From: Bugula neritina
Lineage: Eukaryota > Bryozoa > Gymnolaemata > Cheilostomatida > Bugulidae
Length of the DNA stretch: 64,000 nucleotides
NCBI GenBank assembly: GCA_964035545.1
Contig: OZ037772.1
Coordinates: 13,236,818-13,300,817 of the forward strand
Direction: 5' to 3'
In this document: positions 32,130 through 62,589 of the stretch, one piece after another
Numbering within the stretch: the stretch's first letter is position 1
Layout: each line of letters starts with the position of its first letter
Program-made: the position numbers and the translations under genes
Notes under the pieces: generated by a model
Seen by the model: only the letters and a program-made list of their open reading frames with translations
The model's database searches: none
What the model was told of the DNA's origin: nothing

Positions 32130-35100
32130 ATGATCCCTGATTGGTTGAGGCAACCGTCCCTTAAGGAACTGCTGGTCATTGGTTGTCTCACTGTTTCTTC
32201 TCTTGGTCTGTCTGCCTACTTCTACCTCAAAGCCTACTGTGAATGGTTCTGGGATGATTTAATGCTGGTGAGAATAAGTTATCCTACTAGTTAACAAACT
32301 TGATACTGAGTGATATGTTAGTACAGTAACAGAGGTGTGTCTCATGTTATTATTCAGATCAGAGGTGTGGCTAAGTTCTTCAAGTATTTGGGACCGGAAA
32401 ATCCTCCTTATGCCAGCTTTGATCCTGCAACCAGACTGGAGAATCAGGCTCTTAGCAAACCTGACAAAACCTACCTGCTCTATGAAGATCAGAGTAAGTG
32501 TAGACATTCTCTATAAATATCAGAGTAAGTTTAGACATACTCTATAAATATCAGAGTAAGTGTAGACATAATTGCATGGTGTATGAAGATCAGAGTGTAG
32601 CTGTATTTACTTACTCTGTGAAGTAAGTGTAGCTGTATTTACTTACTGTATGAAGTAAGTGTAGCTGTATTTACTTACTCTGTGAAGTAAGTGTAGATGT
32701 ATTTACTTACTCTGTGAAGTAAGTGTAGCTGTATTTACTTACTGTATGAAGTAAGTGTAGCTGTATTTACTTACTCTGTGAAGTAAGTGTAGATGTATTT
32801 ACTTACTCTGTGAAGTAAGTGTAGCTGTATTTACTTACTCTGTGAAGTAAGTGTAGCTGTATTTACTTACTCTGTGAAGTAAGTGTAGCTGTATTTACTT
32901 ACTCTGTGAAGTAAGTGTAGATGTATTTACTTACTCTGTGAAGTAAGTGTAGCTGTATTTACTTACTCTGTGAAGTAAGTGTAGCTGTATGATAAAATTC
33001 AATCTTTCAGAATGGAGTTTCAGTGAAGTGAACTGCAGGGCCAATCAGTTTGCCAATGCTATCCATAGACTTGGCATTACTGGGAAACAGAAAGCTGCTG
33101 TTCTAATGAGAAATAAACCAGAACTCTTGTTTACATTTTATGGTAAGTAATACGTGTGTTAATCTACATCACTTCTACTAGTCAATACTAGTGTTATATT
33201 AACTGTATACATATACTCTGTCTTCAGGCTGCCTCAAGTGCAGAGTCCCTCTCAGTTTACTCAACACTAGCCTCAGAACCAAAGCCCTCTTGCACTGCAT
33301 CAGGGAGGCATCTACTAAGAACCTAATCGTAGATGATGGTGCGTAGATTTACTCGTATTCTTTAGCTGCTATGTAATATAAGCATATAATATAAGCATAG
33401 AACATGTTTGAAAGAAGGTCATTACTAATATATTATTATTGTAGACGAAGAACTTCTCTATGCAGTGGCTCAGATTGAAGAAGAACTGCAGTCTGATGGA
33501 GTGAGAATACTTGTCTATGGAGTAACCAATAAATACAAGAACCTGTTGGAGTATGTCAATAACTCTGATGACCACCTGCCACCAAGTCATGAGAAACAAA
33601 GTGAGACTCTCAACACTAATTATGATGTGCTGTGTTTTTGATTACATATGCTCAGTTTGTGGGTGTATTAGCTGATGATGTCATCTGTTTGTGGGTGTAT
33701 TAACTGATGATGTCAACTGTTTGTAGGTGTATTAGCTGATGATGTCATCTGTTTGTGGGTGTATTAGCTGATGATGTCATCTGTTTGTAGGTATATTAGC
33801 TGATGATGTCATCTGTTTGTAGGTATATTAGCTGATGATGTCATCTGTTTGTAGGTGTATTAACTGATGATGTCAACTGTTTGTAGGTGTATTAACTGAT
33901 GATGTCATCTGTTTGTAGGTGTATTAGCTGATGATGTCATCTGTTTGTGGGTGTATTAGCTGATGATGTCATCTGTTTGTAGGTGTATTAGCTGATGATG
34001 TGGCTGCCTATATATTTACTTCTGGTACAACTGGTCTTCCCAAAGCTGCCAAGTAAGTTGAAAACTTATTGTAGCCATTTTCAAAACATGTTTTCATGTC
34101 TGTGATATGCAATAAATAAATAAATCAATCAATCAATCAATCAATCAATTAAAGTATCACAAATTGCTAGAAGATGCATAATTCCATGTTGCAATTAATC
34201 ACAATTATATTTATTATATTATAATGAATATATTATATTTGCCTTATCTTCTGATTATTATAGAATAACATACAACAGATTGGGTGCTGCTGCTATTATG
34301 GGTTGCATCTTTCAAATCCATGAAGATGACATCCTGTATTCACCTCTCCCTCTCTTTCACTCCGCAGCCCTCATTATGTTTAACAGTACAGCTTTGATAA
34401 TGGGTGAGTGTATGACAGTATGTACTATATATAACAGTATGTACTATATATACCAGTATGTACTATATATGATGATATAGAACAGTATGTATCTACTATG
34501 TGATATGTTAATATTTTCAAGGAGTGACTTTTGCTTTCGCAAAGAAGTTTTCTGCTCGTAACTTCTGGTCGGATTGTGAGAAGCACAACGCTACGGTGAT
34601 TCAGTACATCGGTGAGTTGTCTGTCCTCTGTTTTTACTATATGCAGTAATAATATAGTCGTGTGCTGTATGATATACTGACATGTATAATACTGTAGTAT
34701 ATAGTGATGATATGATATACTAACATGTATAATACTGTAGTATATAGTGATGATATGATATACTAACATGTATAATACTGTAGTATATAGTGATGATATG
34801 ATATACTAACATATATAATACTGTAGTATATAGTGGTATGATATACTAACATGTATAATACTGTAGTATATAGTGATGATATGATATACTAACATGTATA
34901 ATACTGTAGTATATAGTGATGATATGATATACTAACATATATAATACTGTAGTATATAGTGGTATGATATACTAACATGTATAATACTGTAGTATATAGT
35001 GATGATATGATATACTAACATGTATAATACTGTAGTATATAGTGATGATATGATATACTAACATGTATAATACTGTAGTATATAGTGATGATATGATATA

Positions 35101-38100
35101 CTAACATGTATAATACTGTAGTATATAGTGATGATATGATATACTAACATGTATAATACTGTAGTATATAGTGATGATATGATATACTAACATGTATAAT
35201 ACTGTAGTATATAGTGATGATATGATATACTAACATATATAATACTGTAGTATATAGTGGTATGATATACTAACATGTATAATACTGTAGTATATAGTGA
35301 TATGATATGATATACTAACATGTATAATACTGTAGTATATAGTGATGATATGATATACTAACATGTATAATACTGTAGTATATAGTGATGATATGATATA
35401 CTAACATGTATAATACTGTAGTATATAGTGATGATATGATATACTAACATGTATAATACTGTAGTATATAGTGATGATATGATATACTAACATGTATAAT
35501 ACTGTAGTATATAGTGATGATATGATATACTAACTTGTATAATACTGTAGTATATAGTGATGATATGATATACTAACATGTATAATACTGTAGTATATAG
35601 TGATGATATGATATACTAACATGTATAATACTGTAGTATATAGTGATGATATGATATACTAACATGTATAATACTGTAGTATATAGTGATGATATGATAT
35701 ACTAACATGTATAATACTGTAGTATATAGTGATGATATGATATACTAACATGTATAATACTGTAGTATATAGTGATGATATGATATACTAACATGTATAA
35801 TACTGTAGTATATAGTGATATGATATACTAACATGTATAATACTGTAGTATATAGTGATGATATGATATACTAACATGTATAATACTGTAGTATATAGTG
35901 ATGATATGATATACTAACATGTATAATACTGTAGTATATAGTGATGATATGATATACTAACATGTATAATACTGTAGTATATAGTGATGATATGATATAC
36001 TGACATGTATAATACTGTAGTATATAGTGATGATATGATATACTAACATGTATAATACTGTAGTATATAGTGATGATATGATATACTGACATGTATAATA
36101 CTGTAGTATATAGTGATGATATGATATACTAACATGTATAATACTGTAGTATATAGTGATGATATGATATACTAACATGTATAATACTGTAGTATATAGT
36201 GATATGATATACTAACATGTATAATACTGTAGTATATAGTGATGATATGATATACTAACATGTATAATACTGTAGTATATAGTGATATGATATACTAACA
36301 TGTATTCTCTTAGGGGAAACCTGCCGCTATCTGTTATCCAGACCTCCCTCTGAATTGGACAGGAAACATAATGTTAGGATGGCTATTGGTAAGTTGTCTT
36401 CTCTTCCCTGAGATAGTTTTACTTGTATAACATAATATCTACCCTTGTATATTATAATAGCTACCCTTGTATATCATAATATCTACCCTTGTATATCATA
36501 ATATCTACCCTTGTATATCATAATATCTACCCTTGTATATCATAATATCTACTCTTGTATATCATAATATCTACCCTTGTATAACTTAATATCTACCCTT
36601 GTATATCATAATATCTACCCTTGTATATCATAATATCTACCCTTGTATATCATAATATCTACCCTTGTATATCATAATATCTACTCTTGTATATCATAAT
36701 ATCTACCCTTGTATATCATAATATCTACTCTTGTATAACATAATATCTACCCTTGTATATCATAATATCTACTCTTGTATAACATAATATCTACCCTTGT
36801 ATAACTTAATATCTACCCTTGTATATCATAATATCTACTCTTGTATAACATAATAACTACTCTTGTATAACATAATATCTGCCCTTGTATATCATAATAT
36901 CTACCCTTGTATATCATAATATCTACCCTTGTATAACATAATATCTACTCTTGTATATCATAATATCTACCCTTGTATAACTTGCTTTCACAGGCAATGG
37001 TCTGCGTAGAGATATCTGGATGGAGTTCAAAACCAGGTACAATATTGACCGAGTTTGCGAGTTTTATGCTGCAACTGAAGGGAATCTTTTCTTTGGAAAT
37101 TTGAGCAACAAGTTTGGAAGTGTTGGACACTGCAGCTCATTTCTGGTAAGTTTCTCTGTAGGTATATTCTGTCTCTCTGTAGGTATATTCTATCTCTCTG
37201 TAGGTATATTCTGTATCTCTGTAGGTATATTCTGTATCTCTGTAGGTATATTCTGTATCTCTGTAGGTATATTCTGTATCTCTGTAGGTATATTCTGTAT
37301 CTCTGTAGGTATATTCTGTATCTCTGTAGGTATATTCTGTCTCTCTCTGTAGGTATATTCTGTATCTCTGTAGGTATATTCTGTCTCTCTGTAGGTATAT
37401 TCTATATCTCTGTAGGTATATTCTGTATCTCTGTAGGTATATTCTGTCTCTCTCTAGGTATATTCTATATCTCTCTGTAGGTATATTCTATATCTCTCTG
37501 TAGGTATATTCTGTATCTCTCTGTAGGTATATTCTGTATCTCTGTAGGTATATTCTGTATCTCTGTAGGTATATTCTGTCTCTCTGTAGTTATATTCTGT
37601 ATCTCTGTAGGTATATTCTATCTCTCTCCGTAGGTATATTCTGTACCTCTGTAGTTATATTCTGTATCTCTGTAGGTAAATTCTGTTTCTCTGTAGGTAT
37701 ATTCTATCTCTCTGTAGGTATATTCTGTCTCTCTCTGTAGGTATATTCTATATCTCTGTAGGTATATTCTATATCTCTGTAGGTATATTCTGTATCTCTG
37801 TAGGTATATTCTGTATCTCTCTGTAGGTATATTCTATCTCTCTCTGTAGGTATATTCTGTACCTCTGTAGTTATATTCTGTATCTCTGTAGGTAAATTCT
37901 GTCTCTCTCTAGGTATATTCTATATCTCTCTGTAGGTATATTCTGTATCTCTCTGTAGGTATATTCTATATCTCTGTAGGTATATTCTATCTCTCTAGGT
38001 ATATTCTGTATCTCTCTGTAGTTATATTCTGTATCTCTGTAGGTATATTCTGTATCTCTGTAGGTATATTCTATATCTCTGTAGGTATATTCTGTATCTC

Positions 38101-40153
38101 TGTAGGTATATTCTATATCTCTCTGTAGGTATATTCTGTAGAGTGAATGTATAGATCTAGGTTTTATGATTTCGTTGATATTTTAAGGAGAAAGTGTTGA
38201 AATTACCAAAGAGAGCCTTCTTAGAGTATGATATTGAAGAGGACAGAGTTGTGAGGGGAGAGAATGGACTTTGTAAGCAGGTGCCCCCAGGTACTCCAGG
38301 ACTAGCTGTGGCAGAGATTACCTCTAAGTCTAAGTTTGATGGTTACTCCAACACTGATCAGTCGGAGTCTAAAGTACTCAGAGTGTGTATCTTATCTGAA
38401 TATGTGTATTGCTAGTGGCCCTCATCATATTATATAATTATTATGGTAACATTATACTACATAGAATCCAATTAATTTAATAATAGTAAGATGATGTTTT
38501 CTAGAACGTGCTGAGAGAAGGAGATGCATATTTCAACACAGGAGACCTCATGTTATGGGATACAGACTATTATGTGTATTTTGTTGATAGAATTGGAGAT
38601 ACATTCAGGTCGGTTATATTACTCTGTATATACAATATATTACGGTTACTATGGTAACAGTAATACTATAATATACTATCATATTGTGAACTGCAGGTGG
38701 AAAGGAGAGAATGTATCCACACAGGAAGTGGGTAGTTTAATCAGTGACCTAGATATTATAGAAGACTGCTCAGTCTATGGTGTGTCTATACCTGGTATGG
38801 ATGGTAAATGTGGGATGAGTGCAATTGTACTAAAGACTGGCATCTCACCTGCTCCAGGTATACCTACAGTTTATGCCTTCACGATTTTCAGTCAGAAATT
38901 CAATTTGGCTTAGTTGAAATTTCATTGAGTTGCATTGCATTGTAAAAGCCACGCATCAAAATTTTTGTACTGTGATAACCTAATCAACCGAGTACATAAT
39001 AATAATCAAAAGGAGTGATAACTCCTTGTAAATATCGGTGTTTAATTATGACCTTGGTGATTAGATTAGTACTTATATGTTAGTAATTATATCGGCTACG
39101 CTTTCTCAATTATCGCTTTTATGCTGTCAACTTTACTAATTCACTACATTTTCAAAGGGCATTAAATAGCGACTAGGCGAGTTATAATTCGATATTAAAA
39201 ATAAGCTTTCGTGTCAATTTGATTTCACTGAGTTTCAGTTAGACCATGAAGGGTTACTAGGGCAAGTGTTATTAACTGAAACTCAGTACTTTTTTTAGCA
39301 GAGGTATAAACGCAGTTTTATTGTTGGGAGTTACATCACAGCAGTCAAGTGTCATACTAGAGAGTAGTTGATTGGTTACTGGTCACAGTGCTCACATGTG
39401 ATTGGCTGTTTGTTGCAGACGTACTAAAGACCATATATGGTCATTGTGAGCAGCACCTGCCATCCTATGCCAGACCGGTGTTTGTGAGATTCATGGCTTC
39501 CATGTATGTGACTGACACTATGAAGCACCAGAAGGTAGTTCAACACTTCTTAGTAATACATCAACACTTCTGTGTAATATATCAACACTTCTGTGTAATA
39601 TATCAACACCTCTTAGTAATACATCAACACTTCTTATTGATACATCAACACTTCTTATTAATACATCAACACCTCTTAGTAATATATCAACACTTCTGTG
39701 TAATATATCAACACTTCTGTGTAATATATCAACACCCCTTAGTAATACATCAACACTTCTTATTAATACATCAACACTTCTTATTAATACATCAACACTT
39801 CTTAGTAATACATCAACACTTCTTAGTAATACATCAACACCTATTAGTAAAACATCAACACTTCTTTGTAATACATCAACACTTCTGTTTAATATATCAA
39901 CACATTTTAGTAATACATCAACACCTCTTAGTAGTACATCAACTGATATTACAGTGCATCACTTAGCTACCTAGTATAGGCCAGTTTGATGTTAACTACA
40001 TTTTCATTTATGTTGCAGTTTAAGATGCAGAGGGAAGGCTTTGACTATCGAGCAGTGCCGGATGTATATTTCCAAGACTTGAGACAAGCTACTTACGTGC
40101 CTCTCACCTCCCACCTCTACCAAACTCTTCTTCAAGGTGAACTCAAAGTCTAG
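32130..40153 (+). CDS. SLC27A: Long-chain fatty acid transport protein / very-long-chain acyl-CoA synthetase (FATP A)
   Basis: Fifteen exons: 32130-32267, 32358-32493, 33011-33142, 33228-33338, 33445-33600, 33983-34052, 34264-34403, 34522-34611, 36314-36388, 36994-37145, 38188-38382, 38505-38608, 38697-38857, 39419-39534, 40019-40153 (stop TAG). All phases agree; 636 residues, the usual FATP length. One N-terminal membrane helix lies at about 11-36. The AMP-binding motif [14 protein letters not shown] is at 234-247, followed by [14 protein letters not shown], then FYAATEGN at 373-380. The FATP/VLACS motif [18 protein letters not shown] is at 491-508. It would couple ATP-dependent acyl-CoA formation to fatty acid uptake at the ER or plasma membrane. 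Which of the six vertebrate FATPs is nearest cannot be told by eye. ATTAAA at 40255 and AATAAA at 40544 follow the stop. Confidence 0.93.
32494..32995. repeat. 32-bp minisatellite in FATP A intron 2, seeded at the donor
   Basis: About twelve copies containing GTAAGTGTAGCTGTATTTAC. GTAAGTGTAG is identical to the true donor of exon 2, and TATGAAGATCAGAGT, the end of exon 2, recurs once in the intron near 32582. Confidence 0.92.
33645..33982. repeat. 32-bp minisatellite in FATP A intron 5 copying the acceptor and exon 6 start
   Basis: About ten copies of TGTTTGTAG joined to GTGTATTAGCTGATGATGT. The last copy is the true 3' splice site and the first 19 bases of exon 6. Confidence 0.95.
34640..36305. 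repeat. 43-bp minisatellite in FATP A intron 8 with a branch-point motif in each unit
   Basis: About forty copies containing GATATACTAACATGTATAAT and ACTGTAGTATATAGTGATG. TACTAAC is the ideal branch-point word, and the final unit runs directly into the true acceptor (TACTAACATGTATTCTCTTAG). Confidence 0.95.
36420..36985. repeat. 22-bp minisatellite in FATP A intron 9
   Basis: About twenty-five copies of ATAATATCTACCCTTGTATA. Confidence 0.92.
37146..38140. repeat. 19 to 21-bp minisatellite in FATP A intron 10 with AG/GT in each unit
   Basis: About fifty copies of TCTCTGTAGGTATATTCTGT. Each unit looks like an acceptor (TCTCTGTAG) fused to a donor (GTATAT). Confidence 0.93.
38870..39410. other. 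FATP A intron 13, unique
   Basis: Non-repetitive intron sequence, unlike most other introns here. No feature seen. Confidence 0.5.
39538..39955. repeat. 20-bp minisatellite in FATP A intron 14
   Basis: About twenty copies of TAGTAATACATCAACACTTC, beginning at the donor GTAGTTCAACACTTC. Confidence 0.92.
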
Positions 40154-40910
40154 TTGTGCACTGCATGCACCTTTTCTGACACTTTGCAAGCCGTCTATTG
40201 TGTTATTCTTATTACGTTTATTTGTTTTTATAGCTCACTTTTCAATAACTGTCTATTAAAGATATTTTATCATACTGAGTAGATGTGTGTAAGACTTGCT
40301 ACTGAGATACAAACCACTGTTTGCCTCATAAATCTTGACTCTCTCTTTCTTACACATGATTGTTCTTTTGAGTCTGTTGTTTGTTCAATGGCAAATTTTG
40401 CAGTCTATATACTTTTTAAATTCACATATACTCGTACTTCTATATTTTTGGATGATGTTCTTTACATGCCTTTAGCTATGCCATTTTGAGTGATTCCTTT
40501 TTGTGATTTCCGTCGCCATTAAACTGATATTTCGGTAGTTTTTAATAAATAAATTATTATTTCAAACATGTTCAGTTAGAGAATCTTGTGCCATAGTGTG
40601 AGTAGAGTTGTCTCATCTTGAATACATCATAAGGTTTTCACCCATACTGTAGTTTACAGAGCATGTGCCAAGTAAAGGAGTTAAAAAGAGCAAAGTTAGT
40701 ATTTGCATATTGAAAAGTGTATTTCTAGACTTGGATATGTGACAGTGTGGAGTTACACGCTCTTACAGGGAATGTAGTGCATGCAGCTAGTAATACTCCT
40801 ATGTAAGTAGAGTAATAGATATAACCCATTCATAGTTAAGATAAGGCAGAGGTTTAAGCCATTGTGAGCCAATGTCTATCATTGGGCTGCTGCTGTGTCC
40901 AGCTGACAAG
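40154..40910. other. Space between the convergent FATP A and FATP B stops
   Basis: 3' untranslated sequence and polyadenylation signals. An open frame at 40283-40489 has no protein-like features. Confidence 0.5.
40255..40260 (+). terminator. Polyadenylation signal ATTAAA of FATP A
   Basis: ATTAAA 102 bases after the FATP A stop, with a second signal AATAAA at 40544-40549. Both lie in the 758-bp space between the convergent FATP stops. Confidence 0.4.
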
Positions 40911-58442
<17,532 letters not shown>

Positions 58443-58604
58443 CTCTTATCTCTTTCTCTAAAAAATATTCCTTATGCCAATTTGCAACTTAAAAAACCCT
58501 GCCTTCTACATATATTGCCATAAAACTTGATCTAAGTATGTATATATGAATATCTGTAATTATTGTGAAACAACTGCTTAATTTTATAAACAGCTTAGAA
58601 GTGT

Positions 58605-59010
58605 TTACTACTTGTATATAGTTTAGACAGGACTGCTATTTATATATAGTTTAGACAGGACTGCTATTTATAGATAGTTTAGACAGAACTGCTATTTATA
58701 GATAGTTTAGACAGGGCTGCTATTTATAGATAGTTTAGACAGGGCTGCTATTTATAGATAGTTTAGACAGAACTGCTATTTATATATAGTTTAGACAGAA
58801 CTGCTATTTATATATAGTTTAGACAGGACTGCTATTTATATATAGTTTAGACAGAACTGCTATTTATATATAGTTTAGACAGAACTGCTATTTATATATA
58901 GTTTAGACAGAACTGCTATTTATATATAGTTTAGACAGAACTGCTATTTATATATAGTTTAGACAGAACTGCTATTTATATATAGTTTAGACAGAACTGC
59001 TATTTATACA
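58605..59010. repeat. 28-bp minisatellite upstream of FATP B
   Basis: About fifteen copies containing ATATAGTTTAGACAGAACTG, between the coding start and the candidate 5' exon. Confidence 0.92.
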
Positions 59011-59033
59011 ATGATGTAGAGGTATCTGCTTAC

Positions 59034-59087
59034 CTTAGGGTCTATATTTGACTGTATCAGGGGGCTATGAAGTTGTCTCATAACCTG
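59034..59087 (-). other. Candidate 5' untranslated exon of FATP B with a small upstream ORF
   Basis: Minus strand: acceptor CTCCTTTTAG at the right end and a consensus donor AAG/GTAAGC at the left. The exon before the FATP B start appears to begin after TTTTTTAG about 13 bases upstream of the ATG. Joined, an ATG in this exon opens a 19-codon frame (MRQLHSPLIQSNIDPK then RKR) that stops one base before the FATP B ATG. Supported by splice motifs only. Confidence 0.4.
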
Positions 59088-59238
59088 CTAAAAGGAGACA
59101 GCAGCTTCTGTGAATTCGATGCGTGAACTAAGCCTTGTCCAATGGTCAAACCTCTTATATGCTTGACTTATTGTCTGTAGCCAAACACGCACTACCAACA
59201 AAGATATAAAAAGTGGAGGGAGATGGCTTCATGCCAGC

Positions 59239-59275
59239 CTTACCAACTCCAACCGATGAAATTGGAGTTGGTAAG
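59239..59275. repeat. Perfect 14-bp inverted repeat (hairpin)
   Basis: CTTACCAACTCCAA at 59239-59252 and its exact complement at 59262-59275, with a 9-base loop. It sits just upstream of the AAGGTCACACAG array. Confidence 0.6.
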
Positions 59276-59299
59276 CAAACTTTTTCCACATGTCCTCAC

Positions 59300-60638
59300 C
59301 AGCAAGGTCACAGCAAGGTCACACAACACAGTATGGTCAAATCAAGGTCACACAGCACATTAAGGTCACACAGCAAGATCACACAGCACAGTAAGGTCAC
59401 ACAGCACATTAAGGTCACACAGTAAGGTCACACAGCACAGTAAGGTCACACAGCACAGCAAGGTCACACAGCACAGTAAGGTCACACAGCACAGCAAGGT
59501 CAAATCAAGGTCACACAGCACAGTAAGGTCACACAGTAAGGTCACACAGTAAGGTCACACAGCACAGTAAGGTCACACAGCACAGCAAGGTCACACAGCA
59601 CAGTAAGGTCACACAGCACAGTAAGGTCACACAGCACAGTAAGGTCACACAGCACAGTAAGGTCAAATCAAGGTCACACAGCACATTAAGGTCACACAGT
59701 AAGGTCACACAGCAAGATCACACAGCACAGTAAGGTCACACAGCACATTAAGGTCACACAGCACAGTAAGGTCACACAGTAAGGTCCCACAGCACAGTAA
59801 GGTCACACAGCACAGTAAGGTCACACAGCACAGTAAGGTCACACAGCACAGCAAGGTCAAATCAAGGTCACACAGCACATTAAGGTCACACAGTAAGGTC
59901 ACACAGCAAGATCACACAGCACAGTAAGGTCACACAGCACATTAAGGTCACACAGTAAGGTTACACAGTAAGGTCACACAGCACAGTAAGGTCACACAGC
60001 ACAGTAAGGTCACACAGCACAGTAAGGTCACACAGCACAGTAAGGTCACACAGCACAGCAAGGTCACACAGCACAGCAAGGTCACACAGCACAGTAAGGT
60101 CACACAGTAAGGTCACACAGCACAGTAAGGTCACACAGTAAGGTCACACAGCACAGTAAGGTCACACAGCACAGTAAGGTTACACAGTAAGGTCACACAG
60201 CACATTAAGGTCACACAGTAAGGTCACACAGCACAGCAAGGTCACACAGCACAGTAAGGTCACACAGCACAGTAAGGTCACACAGCACAGCAAGGTCACA
60301 CAGCACAGCAAGGTCACACAGCACAGTAAGGTCACACAGTAAGGTCACACAGCACAGTAAGGTCACACAGTAAGGTCACACAGCACAGTAAGGTCACACA
60401 GCACAGTAAGGTTACACAGTAAGGTCACACAGCACAGTAAGGTCACACAGTAAAGTCACACAGCACAGTAAGGTCACACAGCACAGTAAGGTTACACAGT
60501 AAGGTCACACAGTAAGGTCACACAGTAAGGTCACACAGTAAGGTCACACAGTAAGGTCACACAGTAAGGTCACACAGTAAGGTCACACAGCACAGCAAGG
60601 TTACACAGTAAGGTCACACAGTAAGGTCACACAGAATA
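59300..60638. repeat. AAGGTCACACAG array, units 12 or 17 bp
   Basis: More than eighty copies of AAGGTCACACAGT and AAGGTCACACAGCACAGT, with longer repeated blocks. Each holds AAGGTCA, the half-site word of several nuclear receptors; this may be coincidence. Confidence 0.95.
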
Positions 60639-60715
60639 TTACACTGCAATTTGCTGAACAAGTAAAACAATTGAAGTGTGAGATCTGTTTATAGGGATTT
60701 AGTACACTTTAAGGT

Positions 60716-60890
60716 ATTATAATATAATATAATATAATATGAGAATTATACAATATAATATAACATAAGAATAATATAATATAACACAAGAATGATATAA
60801 TAGAACATAAGAATAATATAATATAACACAAGAATGATATAATAGAACATAAGAATAATATAATATAACATAAGAATAACACAATATGAT
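60716..60890. repeat. AT-rich repeat
   Basis: Units of AACATAAGAATAATATAATA and AACACAAGAATGATATAATA. Confidence 0.85.
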
Positions 60891-60894
60891 AGTA

Positions 60895-61500
60895 ATTTAC
60901 TATAAGTTGTCTGGCCTAGCATTGAGTTATGCCAAGTATTCATTATTCAATATACACAGTCATAGTTTTCTCCTCAATCATCTTCTGAATGACTTCCGTA
61001 GAATTAAGCTCCACTCAACCATTTTACAGCTTTTTGTCTTAACAATAAACTCTGAGATTCTTCTTACCAATAACTAGACCATTAGGTCATGTTTATGTTT
61101 CCATGGCAACACTCCATACACACTGGATTGATCTTAGTTGACCAGGATGGTATATAATCCTGTTATAAACCAGAGTTAAGGTATCAGCTATTGAATGGCT
61201 AACAAGGTCTCAACTCATTGAACTTGGTTGAAATCTAATAGGACATGGAATAGTTAATGGGAGGTGGAAGGCTTTCCTTATTATACTTCCAGCCCTTTTC
61301 ACCTTGAGGAATAATTAATATTTCATTTAATAAGAAGTTAGCTAGATCAACCTCTATGAACGCAAAATCTCAACAGGGGCAGGCAACTTCCTGTTGAATT
61401 ACTCAAGCAAGGAAAGCATTTCTAGGAAATAATTTATTATTTAAAGCTTCTTATAACTTAGTTATTCACCTCAACCCCTTGTCAGACTATTTATTAGTAG
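60895..61500. other. Unique sequence, no feature recognised
   Basis: Non-repetitive AT-rich DNA. Short open frames have no protein-like character and no splice-supported exon was found. Confidence 0.4.
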
Positions 61501-61514
61501 GCCTATGCAATGGA

Positions 61515-61765
61515 TAGTAGTACAGTGTGTAGTACACAGTGAGTAGTATACAGTGAGTAGTACACAGTGAGTAGTATACAGTGAGTAGTACACAGTGAGT
61601 AGTATACAGTGAGTAGTACACAGTGAGTAGTACACAGTGAGTATATACAGTGAGTAGTACACAGTGAGTAGTATACAGTGAGTAGTACACAGTGAGTAGT
61701 ACACAGTGAGTAGTATACAGTGAGTATATACAGTGAGTAGTACACAAAGAGTATATTGAGTGGTA
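61515..61765. repeat. 14-bp repeat, AGTAGTACACAGTG
   Basis: About seventeen copies alternating AGTAGTACACAGTG and AGTAGTATACAGTG. Confidence 0.92.
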
Positions 61766-61919
61766 CAGTAGTACTGAGACATATTATTTAGCATGCTGTG
61801 AGCACTTTTAGAGGAGGTGAAAGGAAGTGTAGGATTGAGATGTTAGGCTTTTTGCGGCTGAGTGAGGGTGCCAATGAGAATAAATTAGGAAGAGGTGACA
61901 ATGTCACAACCAGGATGCA

Positions 61920-62505
61920 GTCCCTCTTAGTAACCTCCAGATATGCTGCCCCTCTTAGTAACCTCCAGATATGCTGCCCCTCTTAGTAACCTCCAGATAT
62001 GCTGCCCCTCTTAGTAACCTCCAGATATGCAGCCCCTCTTAGTAACCTCCAGATATGCTGCCCCTCTTAGTAACCTCCAGATATGCTGCCCCTCTTAGTA
62101 ACCTCCAGATATGCTGCCCCTCTTAGTAACCTCCAGATATGCTGTCCCTCTTAGTAACCTCCAGATATGCTGCCCCTCTTAGTAACCTCCAGATATGCTG
62201 CCCCTCTTAGTAACCTTCAGATATGCTCTTAGTAACCTCCAGATATGCTGCCCCTCTTAGTAACCTCCAGATATGCTGCCCCTCTTAGTAACCTCCAGAT
62301 ATGCTGTCCCTCTTAGTAACCTCCAGATATGCTGCCCCTCTTAGTAACCTCCAGATATGCTCTTAGTAACCTCCAGATATGCTGCCCCTCTTAGTAACCT
62401 CCAGATATGCTGCCCCTCTTAGTAACCTCCAGATATGCTGCCCCTCTTAGTAACCTCCGGATAAGCAGCCCCTCTTAGTAACCTCCAGATATGCTGCCCT
62501 TCAGT
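61920..62505. repeat. 27-bp minisatellite
   Basis: About twenty-two copies containing TCTTAGTAACCTCCAGATAT and GCTGCCCC, very uniform, with two shortened units. Confidence 0.95.
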
Positions 62506-62589
62506 TGCTCATAGTTAAGAATGCTCACCAGCCCAGCTGTGCCAGTAACATGAATCGCGAGGCAATGTACTTATAAAGCCTACCAATAG

